64,000 bases of DNA from Aquitalea magnusonii (GTDB taxonomy: Bacteria > Pseudomonadota > Gammaproteobacteria > Burkholderiales > Chromobacteriaceae): the NCBI RefSeq assembly GCF_003202035.1, contig NZ_QJKC01000011.1, forward strand, positions 97,352 through 161,351, given 5' to 3'. The translations under genes and the position numbers were made by a program. Positions 54,915 to 64,000 of this stretch are shown piece by piece. Numbering within the stretch: the stretch's first letter is position 1; each line of letters begins with the position of its first letter. Below the pieces are notes generated by a model that saw only the letters and a program-made list of their open reading frames with translations, made no database searches and was not told the origin of the DNA.

Positions 54915-56515
<1,601 letters not shown>

Positions 56516-57826
56516 TTATTTTTTGCCGGCTTCTTCATCCCACTTTTTCAGTTGCGCCAGCTTCTCGCCTATCTTGATTTCCAAGCCGCGCGGCACCGGC
56601 TGATACCAGCCCGGTTCGGGCATGTCGTCCGGCAGATAGCTTTCGCCGGCGGCGTAGGCATTGGGCTCGTCATGGGCATAGCGGTATGCGTGGCCATAGC
56701 CCAGCTCTTTCATCAGCTTGGTGGGCGCATTGCGCAGGTGTACCGGCACCGGGCGGCTCTTGTCCTGCTTGATGAAGGCGCGGGCCTGGTTGTAGGCCAT
56801 GTAGCCGGCATTGCTCTTTGCCGCTACCGCCAGGTAAATGGCGGCTTGTGCCAGTGCCAGTTCGCCTTCCGGGCTGCCCAGTCGTTCGTAGGTGGTGGCA
56901 GCATCATTGCAGATCTGCATGGCGCGCGGGTCGGCCAGACCGATGTCTTCCCAGGCCATGCGTACCAGGCGGCGTGCCAGATAGCGCGGGTCGGCACCGC
57001 CATCCAGCATGCGGGTGAGCCAGTACAGCGCGGCATCCGGGTTGGAGCCGCGCACCGATTTGTGCAGGGCGGAAATCTGGTCGTAAAAGGCATCACCGCC
57101 CTTGTCGAAGCGGCGGGCGTTGACGCTGAGTACCTCGGCCAGAAAGTCTTGCGTGATCTGGCCGGTTTTACGCGCCAGCGCGGCGGTGCGGGTTTGCTCC
57201 AGCAGATTGAGAAAGCGCCGGGCATCGCCATCGGCATAGCCGGTGAGGGTGGCGATGGCCTGTTCATCAAACTCCAGCCCGTCCAGTGCGCCCTTGTCGC
57301 AGGCGCGGCGGAACAGCTGTTGCAGCTCGGCTTCGTCCAGACTGTTCAGCACATACACCTGCGCCCGCGACAGCAGGGCGGAGTTCACCTCGAAAGACGG
57401 GTTTTCGGTGGTGGCGCCAATAAAGGTGAGCAGGCCGGATTCGACAAAGGGCAAAAACGCATCCTGCTGGCTTTTGTTGAAGCGGTGCACTTCATCGACA
57501 AACAGAATGGTATGGCGACCGGAGCGCTGCAGGGCGGCATGGGCCTGTTCCACTGCGTCACGGATGTCCTTGACCCCGGAGAATACGGCAGAGAGCGGAA
57601 TGAACTCGGCATCGAAACTGCCTGCCAGGATGCGCGCCAGCGTGGTTTTGCCCACACCGGGCGGGCCCCAGAGAATCATCGAGTGCAGGGTGCCGGATTC
57701 CACCGCCAGCCGCAGCGGCTTGCCGGGGCCGATCAGGTGCTGCTGGCCGATGACCTCGTCGAGTGTGGCCGGACGCAGTGCTTCAGCCAGCGGCTTTTTC
57801 GCTTCCTGGGCAAACAGATCATTCAT
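56516..57826 (-). CDS. rarA: Replication-associated recombination protein A (RarA/MgsA)
   Basis: 436 aa. AAA+ ATPase related to clamp loaders, acts at stalled replication forks. Walker A in [16 protein letters not shown], Walker B in [16 protein letters not shown], and sensor region STEN-like [21 protein letters not shown]. The C-terminal tetramerisation part is complete. Divergent from the hydrolase gene. Confidence 0.95.
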   Translation of the reverse strand: MNDLFAQEAKKPLAEALRPATLDEVIGQQHLIGPGKPLRLAVESGTLHSMILWGPPGVGKTTLARILAGSFDAEFIPLSAVFSGVKDIRDAVEQAHAALQRSGRHTILFVDEVHRFNKSQQDAFLPFVESGLLTFIGATTENPSFEVNSALLSRAQVYVLNSLDEAELQQLFRRACDKGALDGLEFDEQAIATLTGYADGDARRFLNLLEQTRTAALARKTGQITQDFLAEVLSVNARRFDKGGDAFYDQISALHKSVRGSNPDAALYWLTRMLDGGADPRYLARRLVRMAWEDIGLADPRAMQICNDAATTYERLGSPEGELALAQAAIYLAVAAKSNAGYMAYNQARAFIKQDKSRPVPVHLRNAPTKLMKELGYGHAYRYAHDEPNAYAAGESYLPDDMPEPGWYQPVPRGLEIKIGEKLAQLKKWDEEAGKK

Positions 57827-57908
57827 GGCGGCTAATACGGCTGGAAAACGGCCTGCTAGTATATCAGCTGTGCTGCGGCTTCCGCAGTGTCTGGCAAAAG
57901 GAGTGGGG

Positions 57909-58826
57909 ATGAAACTGCGGATGGCTTGGTTATTGCTGGCCTTGGCGCTACCGGCGGCGGGAGGGCCATTGCGCGACTGGCTGCAGCAAGGCGCGGCCAG
58001 TCACGATGGGCTGGGTGCCGACGAGACACTCAGCCAGGCTGCCTTGCCGCCCGGCGTGCGCAAGCTGGCTGACCTGGCGTATGGCCCTGATGTGCGCCAG
58101 CGGCTGGATGTCTACCTGCCGGCCAGCGCCGGGCAGGGGCGGCCGCTGCTGGTGATGGTGCATGGTGGGGCCTGGCGGCTGGGCAGCAAGCAGGCAGGCA
58201 GTGTGGTGGATAACAAGCTGGCACACTGGTCGCCTGCCGGAGTGGTGCTGGTGTCGCTGGATTACCGCCTGCTGCCGCAGGCTGCGGTGGAACAGCAGGC
58301 CGATGACGTGGCCAGTGCGCTGGCCTGGGTACAGGACCATGCCGCAGAGTGGGGGGCAAACAAGCGGCAGCTGGTGTTGATGGGCCATTCCGCCGGTGCA
58401 CATCTGGTGGGCTTGCTGAGTACCGATCAGGCCTTGCGCCAGCGCCATGGCGTACAGCCCTGGCTGGCCACGGTATTGCTGGATAGTGCGGCGCTGGAGG
58501 TGGCTGCCATCATGCGCGCACCGCATCTGCCCTTGTACGACAAGGCTTTTAGCGGGGATGCCGCCCGCTGGGCGGCTTTGTCGCCCACACGGCTGCTGAC
58601 GGCCGCCGCGCCACCCTTGCTGGCGGTGTGTTCCTCACGCCGCGCAACGTCCTGCACCCAGGCACAGGGGCTGGCGGACAAGGGGCGGCAGGCCGGGGTG
58701 ACGGTACAGGTATTGCCGCAGGAGCTGAGCCATGGCCAGATCAACCAGCAGCTGGGCTTGCCGGGCGACTATACCCGACAGGTAGAACGGTTCTTGCAGC
58801 AGGCGGGCTGGGCGGTGGCGCCATAA
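57909..58826 (+). CDS. Alpha/beta hydrolase, probably exported
   Basis: 305 aa. Likely Sec signal peptide ([20 protein letters not shown]). Hydrolase motifs: [10 protein letters not shown] oxyanion region, [16 protein letters not shown] nucleophile elbow with Ser in GHSAG, and a late His in QELSHGQIN. Looks like the HSL/BD-FAE esterase group. AAGGAG lies before the ATG; the longer frame upstream is the antisense shadow of rarA. Placed between lolA and rarA, which usually sit together, so it may be an insertion into that group. Confidence 0.82.
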   Translation: MKLRMAWLLLALALPAAGGPLRDWLQQGAASHDGLGADETLSQAALPPGVRKLADLAYGPDVRQRLDVYLPASAGQGRPLLVMVHGGAWRLGSKQAGSVVDNKLAHWSPAGVVLVSLDYRLLPQAAVEQQADDVASALAWVQDHAAEWGANKRQLVLMGHSAGAHLVGLLSTDQALRQRHGVQPWLATVLLDSAALEVAAIMRAPHLPLYDKAFSGDAARWAALSPTRLLTAAAPPLLAVCSSRRATSCTQAQGLADKGRQAGVTVQVLPQELSHGQINQQLGLPGDYTRQVERFLQQAGWAVAP

Positions 58827-58859
58827 GACCGGGCAGCCGCCGCCGTGGTCGGCGCGGAC

Positions 58860-59468
58860 TCAGTCTCCGCTGACCACATCCACGCCCTTGGGTGCGCTGA
58901 AGCTGAAATGACTGGCCGCCAGTGCCGGGTTCTTCTGCTGGGCGCTGAAGCGGATGCGGGTGTTGTTGCCAAAGCTGTCGGTCAGCTCCATTTCCACCAG
59001 CATCTTGTTGCTGAAGCCCATGCGGATGGCGTTGAAGGTGTTGTCGGCCTTTTTCGGGCTGGCGCTCAGCCATTCCACCTCGCCCTGTTTGCCGGCTTCT
59101 TTCAATACATAGTCACGCTCGATGGCATTGTTGCCGGCCAGCAGTGCCGCCGGGCTGCTGCCCAGTGCGCCGTCCAGATTCTTGCGGGTGACCTGGGCCA
59201 GGTCCTTGTCGTAAATCCACAGTGTTTTGCCATCGCCGACGATCAGCTGTTCGTAGGGCTTGTTATAGCTCCAGCGGAATTTGCCGGGGCGCGAGATTTC
59301 CAGCGTGCCGCTGGCTTCTTCGTGCTTGTTTTTGGAGCTGACCAGCTGGTTGAAGCTGGCCGACAGGGTCTTGGTGTCGCTGACAAAAGCCTTGAGCTGA
59401 GCGATGGCGCTGGCGTGGACGGGTAGGCTTAGCAGGGTGGCCAGTAAGGCCAGGGCGATTTTTTTCAT
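58860..59468 (-). CDS. lolA: Outer-membrane lipoprotein carrier LolA
   Basis: 202 aa. Periplasmic chaperone that ferries lipoproteins from LolCDE to LolB. Signal peptide MKKIALALLATLLSLPVHA; conserved SASFNQLV, GTLEISRPGKFRWSYNKPYEQLIVGDGKTLWIYDKDL (about residues 50-85). Start at 59468 begins the signal peptide; the frame upstream has no reason to be used. Confidence 0.93.
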   Translation of the reverse strand: MKKIALALLATLLSLPVHASAIAQLKAFVSDTKTLSASFNQLVSSKNKHEEASGTLEISRPGKFRWSYNKPYEQLIVGDGKTLWIYDKDLAQVTRKNLDGALGSSPAALLAGNNAIERDYVLKEAGKQGEVEWLSASPKKADNTFNAIRMGFSNKMLVEMELTDSFGNNTRIRFSAQQKNPALAASHFSFSAPKGVDVVSGD

Positions 59469-59648
59469 TGGGAATCCTTGATACAGGCCGCCAGGGCTTG
59501 CTTGTGTGCGATGCAGCACAGTGTGACAGCAAGTGAGGCGGCGGGTTCTGCCTTTGCTGTTAAGGAATGTGGCGCAAGCGCTGGCCAGGCCAGTGATACA
59601 GCGCCGCTGGCGCAAGGCGCGCAGCGGCCGGTCCGGGGGTGACGGCGC

Positions 59649-60662
59649 TTATTGCTCCAGCCCTTTCAGCCATTGTGGCTTGGGCAGCTTGTCATAGTCG
59701 ATGATGCTGGCGGCAGTGGGCTGGTAGGCAAACACCGGCTTGCCATGATTGCTGTAACGCAGCTGGATGTAAGCCTGGCCACGCAATTGCGGCGTATCCA
59801 GCTCCACGGTCTGGTTGACGCCCAGCAACTGGCCGCGCCGATTGGCATACAGGTGCGATACCGATTTGCTCAGCGGCTGTTTGGCGACCTTGCTCTGGGT
59901 GAGCTCGCGTACCAGTTGCAGCAGCTGTTCGGCTTGCTTGCCATCTTGCGGGCGACCGTCGCGCTCGGCTTGCTGGCTCACCACCTTGGCCAGTCCTTCC
60001 AGCACATGCATCAGCACCTGGTTTTCCTGCTGCGGGCTCATGGCAATGCGCAGCTGATAGCTGGCGCCCAGTTCTCTGGCGGTGCCGTCCAGCGCTTCCA
60101 GCGCAAATGCCTGCGGCGCGACCTTGCCATAGCCTTCGTCCACCAGTCCCGGCAGGGCCTGCAATATGGCATCCAGCGGTATCTTGCCGGCGATGTCCGG
60201 CGGCAGCTGGAAGCGGACAAAACGTGGCTGCTCGCTGTGCAGCTCCGGCACGAACAGGTCAAGGGCGGAGGGGTCGACCAGCAGCGAGAAGTCCTGCAGG
60301 TTCAGCTCCAGCGGCAGGGTGACGCTGGCCTGCAGATTGCGCCGCTCAAAGCGAAAGGACGGGATCAGCTCCATGCGCTTGCTGGCCTGATCGACCGCAC
60401 CGCTCACCGTCACCTTGGTGGAACGGGCGACTTCATCAATGGTGTAGCGCAGCTGCGGCTTGGCATCATCCTCGCGACTGCCGTGCAGGGTGTTGAAGCC
60501 CATCTCGCCACTGAAGTTGTAGCTGGCGTGTTGCAGGTTTTCGCGCAGTACCAGACGGGTGGCCTGATCCGCCGGTTTGCCGGCCAGCGGGCTGGCGCAG
60601 CCGCCGAGCAGGGCAAGGGCGGTGAGTAGGGGCAGGGTGGCCAGGGCAGGGCGGAGTTTCAT
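59649..60662 (-). CDS. Putative lipoprotein of unknown function
   Basis: 337 aa. Signal peptide with lipobox LALLGGCASP (Cys near residue 22). The mature protein is rich in beta-strand patterns and resembles large YdgA/DUF945-like periplasmic proteins only loosely; no family is claimed. The start at 60662 gives the proper signal peptide. It lies between nadE and lolA on the same strand. Confidence 0.75.
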   Translation of the reverse strand: MKLRPALATLPLLTALALLGGCASPLAGKPADQATRLVLRENLQHASYNFSGEMGFNTLHGSREDDAKPQLRYTIDEVARSTKVTVSGAVDQASKRMELIPSFRFERRNLQASVTLPLELNLQDFSLLVDPSALDLFVPELHSEQPRFVRFQLPPDIAGKIPLDAILQALPGLVDEGYGKVAPQAFALEALDGTARELGASYQLRIAMSPQQENQVLMHVLEGLAKVVSQQAERDGRPQDGKQAEQLLQLVRELTQSKVAKQPLSKSVSHLYANRRGQLLGVNQTVELDTPQLRGQAYIQLRYSNHGKPVFAYQPTAASIIDYDKLPKPQWLKGLEQ

Positions 60663-60756
60663 GGGGCTTTCCGGTGATGACAATAGAATAGCGCGCAGCT
60701 TGGCATGCCTGAGGATGGCAGGCAAGCAGGCCCGGCAAGCCTGCTTGCCTAATCGC

Positions 60757-62352
60757 TTAGCTGAACTTGTTGGTGATGGGGTAGCGCCAGTCCTTGCCAA
60801 AGCCACGCTGGGTGACGCGCGGGCCAACCGGTGCCTGGCGGCGCTTGTATTCGTTGATCTTCAGCAAACGCACGACCTTGCGCACATCAGCCTCGGCAAA
60901 ACCGTCGGCGATGATTTCTTCTGCCGACAGGTTTTCCTCCACATAGCGTGCCATGATGGCGTCCAGCACCTCGTAGGGCGGCAGGCTGTCCTGGTCTTTC
61001 TGATCCGGGCGCAGCTCGGCAGAGGGCGGGCGGGTGATGATGCGCTCGGGGATGACTTCGCCCTGGGTATTGCGCCAGCGGCACAGGGCGAACACCAGGG
61101 TCTTGGCCACGTCTTTCAGTACGGCAAAGCCGCCAGCCATGTCACCGTACAGTGTGCAGTAGCCGGTGGTCATTTCCGACTTGTTGCCGGTGGTCAGCAC
61201 CAGCTTGCCGGTTTTGTTGGACAGCGCCATCAGCAAGGTGCCGCGAATGCGCGCCTGCAGGTTTTCTTCGGTGGTGTCTTCCGCCAGACCGGTGAAATTG
61301 GCCGCCAGCGCATTCATGAAGCTCTCGTACATCGGCCAGATTTCGATTTCGTCATACTGCACACCCAGCCGACCTATCATGTCGCGCGAGTCGATCACCG
61401 AGATGTCGGCGGTATAGCGCGAGGGCATCATCACCGCGTGCACCTTGTCCGCACCCAGTGCATCCACCGCTACCGCTAGTGTCAGTGCCGAGTCGATGCC
61501 GCCGGACAGACCCAGCAGCACGCCAGGGAAGCCGTTCTTGCTGATGTAGTCGCGCACGCCCACCACCAGTGCCTGGTAGACGCTTTCCAGCTCGCCCGGC
61601 AGTGCGGCCTTGGCCGGGGCGGCTTGCAAGTCGCCGGCGCTGAAATCGATCAGCAACAGCTCGTCGCCATAGGCGCGGGCCTGGGCCACCACCTCGCCCG
61701 CCTTGTTGGTGGCGAAGGACGCACCATCGAATACCAGCTCGTCCTGGCCACCCACCAGATTGACATAGGCAAACGGCAGGCCGGTTTCCTCGGTGCGGTA
61801 GCGCACCACCTCATGGCGGGTTTCAATCTTGTTGCGGTGGAAGGGCGAGGCATTCAGCACCAGCACCACATCGGCACCGGCATCGGCGGCTTCTGCCGCC
61901 GGGTCTACCGACCACACATCCTCGCAGATCAGCACGCCAACCTTGTGCTCGCCCTGCTGGAACACCAGCGGCATGGCGCCGGGGGTAAAGTAGCGGCACT
62001 CATCGAATACTTCATCATTGGGCAGCAACATCTTGTGATACTGGCCCAGCCGGTTACCATCGCGCAGTACTGTGGCGGCGTTGAAGCGCTCATGGCCCAG
62101 CTTGACCGGATGGCCGATCACCAGCGTAATGCCATCCAGCTCCATCAGCTGGTCCATGGCGGCGGAGCAGGCGCGATAAAAGCTGTCGCGCAGCAACAGG
62201 TCTTCCGGGCTGTAGCCGGTGAGGGCCAGCTCCGGTGTCACCAGAATATCGGCGCCCTGCGCCATGGCGGCCTGGGCCAGATCGAGAATTTTTCGGGTAT
62301 TGCCGACGATATCGCCAACAATCGGGTTGAACTGAGCGAGCGCAATACGCAT
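60757..62352 (-). CDS. nadE: Glutamine-dependent NAD+ synthetase
   Basis: 531 aa. Last step of NAD biosynthesis. N-terminal glutaminase of the nitrilase family with Glu (VTPELALTGY), Lys (QYHKMLLPN) and Cys (GVLICEDVW); C-terminal synthetase with the PP-loop LGLSGGIDSALTL and TTGNKSEMTTGYCTLYGD. The start MRIALAQFNP at 62352 is the family N-terminus; an in-frame ATG 9 bases upstream is equally possible. Confidence 0.95.
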   Translation of the reverse strand: MRIALAQFNPIVGDIVGNTRKILDLAQAAMAQGADILVTPELALTGYSPEDLLLRDSFYRACSAAMDQLMELDGITLVIGHPVKLGHERFNAATVLRDGNRLGQYHKMLLPNDEVFDECRYFTPGAMPLVFQQGEHKVGVLICEDVWSVDPAAEAADAGADVVLVLNASPFHRNKIETRHEVVRYRTEETGLPFAYVNLVGGQDELVFDGASFATNKAGEVVAQARAYGDELLLIDFSAGDLQAAPAKAALPGELESVYQALVVGVRDYISKNGFPGVLLGLSGGIDSALTLAVAVDALGADKVHAVMMPSRYTADISVIDSRDMIGRLGVQYDEIEIWPMYESFMNALAANFTGLAEDTTEENLQARIRGTLLMALSNKTGKLVLTTGNKSEMTTGYCTLYGDMAGGFAVLKDVAKTLVFALCRWRNTQGEVIPERIITRPPSAELRPDQKDQDSLPPYEVLDAIMARYVEENLSAEEIIADGFAEADVRKVVRLLKINEYKRRQAPVGPRVTQRGFGKDWRYPITNKFS

Positions 62353-62424
62353 GTTGAACATAACCATGGGTTTGGATGTTGCGATTTTACCCCAAGAATG
62401 ACGGCTTGCCCGAAAGGAAACCAC

Positions 62425-63555
62425 GTGAATCTGCATCTGGCCGATAGCTATGGCGCTTTGCATGCTGCTGACTGGGACCAACTGGCGGCGGATGCCGGCC
62501 TCTTCATGCAGCGGCAATGGCTGAGCGCCCTGCAGGATAGCGGCTGTGCCACAGTGGCCAGCGGCTGGCAGCCACTTCCGCTGCAACTGCAGCAGGATGG
62601 CCGCCTGCAAGCCTTGGCCCCCGCCTGGCTGAAAAGCCATTCGCGTGGCGAATACGTGTTCGACTGGGCCTGGGCCGAAGCCTGGCAACGCGCCGGCCTG
62701 GATTACTACCCCAAGCTGCTGCTGGCCTCACCCTTTACCCCGGTAAGCGGGCCGCGCCTGCTGGGCGATGCTGCCGGGCAGCGGCTGCTCATCCAGGGGC
62801 TGCAGCAAGTGGTGGCTGACTATCGCCTGTCCTCCGCCCATGTGCTGTTTCCCGCTGCCGAGGAACTGGCGCTGTTGCAAGAGGCTGGCTGGCTGCTGCG
62901 CCATGGCGTGCAGTTTCACTGGCTCAATCAGGGCTATGCCGATTTCGATGCTTTCCTGGCGCAGTTATCGCAGAGCAAGCGCAAGAAAATCCGCCAGGAA
63001 AGGCGCAAGGTACGCGATGCCGGCATCAGCGTGCAGGTATTGGCTGGCGAGGAAATCAGCGCGGCCGACTGGGCATTCTTCGAACGCTGTTACCGGCAGA
63101 CCTATCTGGAACACCGCTCGCCACCTTATCTCAACCTGGATTTCTTCCAGCGGGTAGGACGCAGCCTCAGCCCGCATTGCCTGATGTTTGTCGCCCGGCG
63201 CGCTGGGCAGGCCATTGCCGCCAGCTGGTGCCTACAAGACGGCAACACCCTGTATGGCCGCTACTGGGGCGCGCTGGACAGCGTGGATTGCCTGCATTTC
63301 GAGCTGTGCTATTACAGCGGTATCGAATACGCCATCCAGCATGGATTGCAGTGTTTCGAAGGGGGCGCACAGGGCGAACACAAACTGGCGCGCGGCTTTA
63401 CCCCGGTGCAGACCAGCTCGGCCCACTGGATTGCCCACCCGCAATTTCGCCGCGCCATTGCCGACTGGCTGGAACGCGAACGCGAAGCCATCGGCGATTA
63501 CCAGCAACAGCTTTTTTTGCATGCGGCCTACAAAACCCCTTGCGCCCAGCAATAA
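62425..63555 (+). CDS. GNAT/FemAB-like N-acetyltransferase (DUF482)
   Basis: 376 aa. Matches the peptidogalycan biosynthesis/DUF482 family: PFTPVSGPRLL, SQSKRKKIRQERRKVRDAGI, RCYRQTYLEHRSPPYLNLDFF and FEGGAQGEHKLARGF-like C-terminus. Function unproven; the fold is GNAT-like. The start is a GTG at 62425 with AAAGGAAA at proper spacing (the frame has no closer ATG). It is divergent from nadE by 72 bases. Confidence 0.85.
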   Translation: MNLHLADSYGALHAADWDQLAADAGLFMQRQWLSALQDSGCATVASGWQPLPLQLQQDGRLQALAPAWLKSHSRGEYVFDWAWAEAWQRAGLDYYPKLLLASPFTPVSGPRLLGDAAGQRLLIQGLQQVVADYRLSSAHVLFPAAEELALLQEAGWLLRHGVQFHWLNQGYADFDAFLAQLSQSKRKKIRQERRKVRDAGISVQVLAGEEISAADWAFFERCYRQTYLEHRSPPYLNLDFFQRVGRSLSPHCLMFVARRAGQAIAASWCLQDGNTLYGRYWGALDSVDCLHFELCYYSGIEYAIQHGLQCFEGGAQGEHKLARGFTPVQTSSAHWIAHPQFRRAIADWLEREREAIGDYQQQLFLHAAYKTPCAQQ

Positions 63556-63618
63556 GGGCTTATATACTGCGCAGCCTCTGAGGCCGAAACGCAGTAAACA
63601 CAGCCTTGGCAGCCATCT

Positions 63619-63709
63619 GGAGAGGTGGATGAGTGGTTTAAGTCGCACGCCTGGAAAGCGTGTTTAGGGTAATACCCTAACGGGGGTTCGAATCCCCCCC
63701 TCTCCGCCA
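63619..63709 (+). tRNA. tRNA-Ser (GGA)
   Basis: 91 nt with a long variable arm: acceptor GGAGAGG/CCTCTCC, anticodon GGA in CCTGGAAAG, T arm GGGGGTTCGAATCCCCC, encoded CCA. The long variable arm (GTTTAGGGTAATACCCTAAC) is the class II mark. Confidence 0.96.
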
Positions 63710-63880
63710 AACACCCCTAAAGTGTTGTTTTTACAGTAAATTCAGGTTATACAAGGCTTTTTTGCCCCTGAGTTCTACACAACACTCCTACACATTGGCG
63801 ATAAGAGTTCAGTTTTTTTCTTGGCTTGGCGGTTTCAAGAGCTAAGTGCAACACCAACCAATTAAAGGTTAAGTTGTTGC
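63710..63880. mobile_element. Left end of an IS30-family element
   Basis: The stretch up to the transposase start holds a short inverted structure (GTGCAACACC ... TTGTTGCA near 63846-63881), a plausible terminal repeat. The element begins next to tRNA-Ser; its exact left end is not resolved because its right end is outside the window. Confidence 0.4.
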
Positions 63881-64000
63881 ATGCAAAGAACTTATGAGCA
63901 CCTCAGTGCCGAAGAACGCGGGTTCATCATGGCAATGAAACAGCAGGGAGAGAGTGCCAGGGCCATTGCAAAGGCATTGCACCGGGCTCCCAGCACGATT
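63881..64000 (+). CDS. IS30-family transposase (3' truncated by window edge)
   Basis: The first 40 codons (MQRTYEHLSAEERGFIMAMK, then QQGESARAIAKALHRAPSTI) match the N-terminal HTH of IS30-type transposases. The gene runs out of the window, so the catalytic DDE core is not visible. Confidence 0.85.
   Translation, partial: MQRTYEHLSAEERGFIMAMKQQGESARAIAKALHRAPSTI

Noticed and set aside
57243..57908. Extension of the hydrolase frame upstream of its start
   Set aside because: This part is antisense to rarA; a signal peptide and ribosome-binding site mark the start at 57909.
61624..62424. Extension of the GNAT/DUF482 frame upstream
   Set aside because: Antisense to nadE; a GTG with a good ribosome-binding site at 62425 fits the family N-terminus.

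Overview
The window is a chromosomal segment of a GC-rich betaproteobacterium. The polyhydroxyalkanoate pair phaP/phaR, the small H-NS protein, the tricarballylate genes and the gene styles suggest Neisseriales/Chromobacteriaceae (Chromobacterium- or Aquitalea-like). That placement is inferred from protein families, not from a marker gene search.

Layout. 1-3.7 kb: the 3' end of a hybrid histidine kinase, an ExaC/AldB-type aldehyde dehydrogenase and its DUF779 partner. 3.8-14.4 kb: mixed housekeeping genes (a DUF1289 protein, a TPMT-like methyltransferase, a chemotaxis receptor with its sensor at the C-terminus, MscL, three tandem tRNA-Asn genes, YgfZ, an H-NS protein, a PilZ-like protein, an M14 carboxypeptidase, phasin and PhaR). 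14.6-19.5 kb: a complete tricarballylate locus (tcuC, tcuB, tcuA, tcuR). 19.8-21.1 kb: rimO.

21.2-47.9 kb is dominated by an uptake [NiFe]-hydrogenase locus on the minus strand. hupS-hupL-hupC (47.9-44.1 kb) encode the membrane-bound enzyme. Its small subunit has the two extra cysteines of oxygen-tolerant hydrogenases. A 17-gene train (36.5-21.2 kb) follows: hupD-F-G-H-I-J-K, hypA-B-F-C-D-E (maturation), then hupR-hupU-hupV-hupT, an H2-sensing regulatory hydrogenase with its two-component system. Both hupS and hupD are preceded by near-consensus sigma-54 promoters with a similar motif about 100-115 bp upstream, suggesting joint control by the NtrC-type regulator HupR.

The two hydrogenase blocks are separated by about 7.5 kb of unrelated DNA (36.6-44.0 kb) that looks acquired. 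It holds an amidase (phage lysin) fragment, an Lrp/AsnC regulator divergent from an aphA - ornithine cyclodeaminase - amino-acid-binding lipoprotein operon, two HTH proteins including an orphan HigA, a DUF2188 protein, a truncated coding remnant, and a P1/P4-phage-like C4 antisense-RNA immunity element.

48.2-63.6 kb: a CBS-PAS-GGDEF-EAL protein divergent from hupS, an AraC regulator convergent with a LysE exporter, a three-gene phospholipid synthesis operon, serS, rarA, an alpha/beta hydrolase, lolA, a lipoprotein, nadE and a GNAT/DUF482 protein. The window ends with tRNA-Ser(GGA) and the start of an IS30-family transposase.
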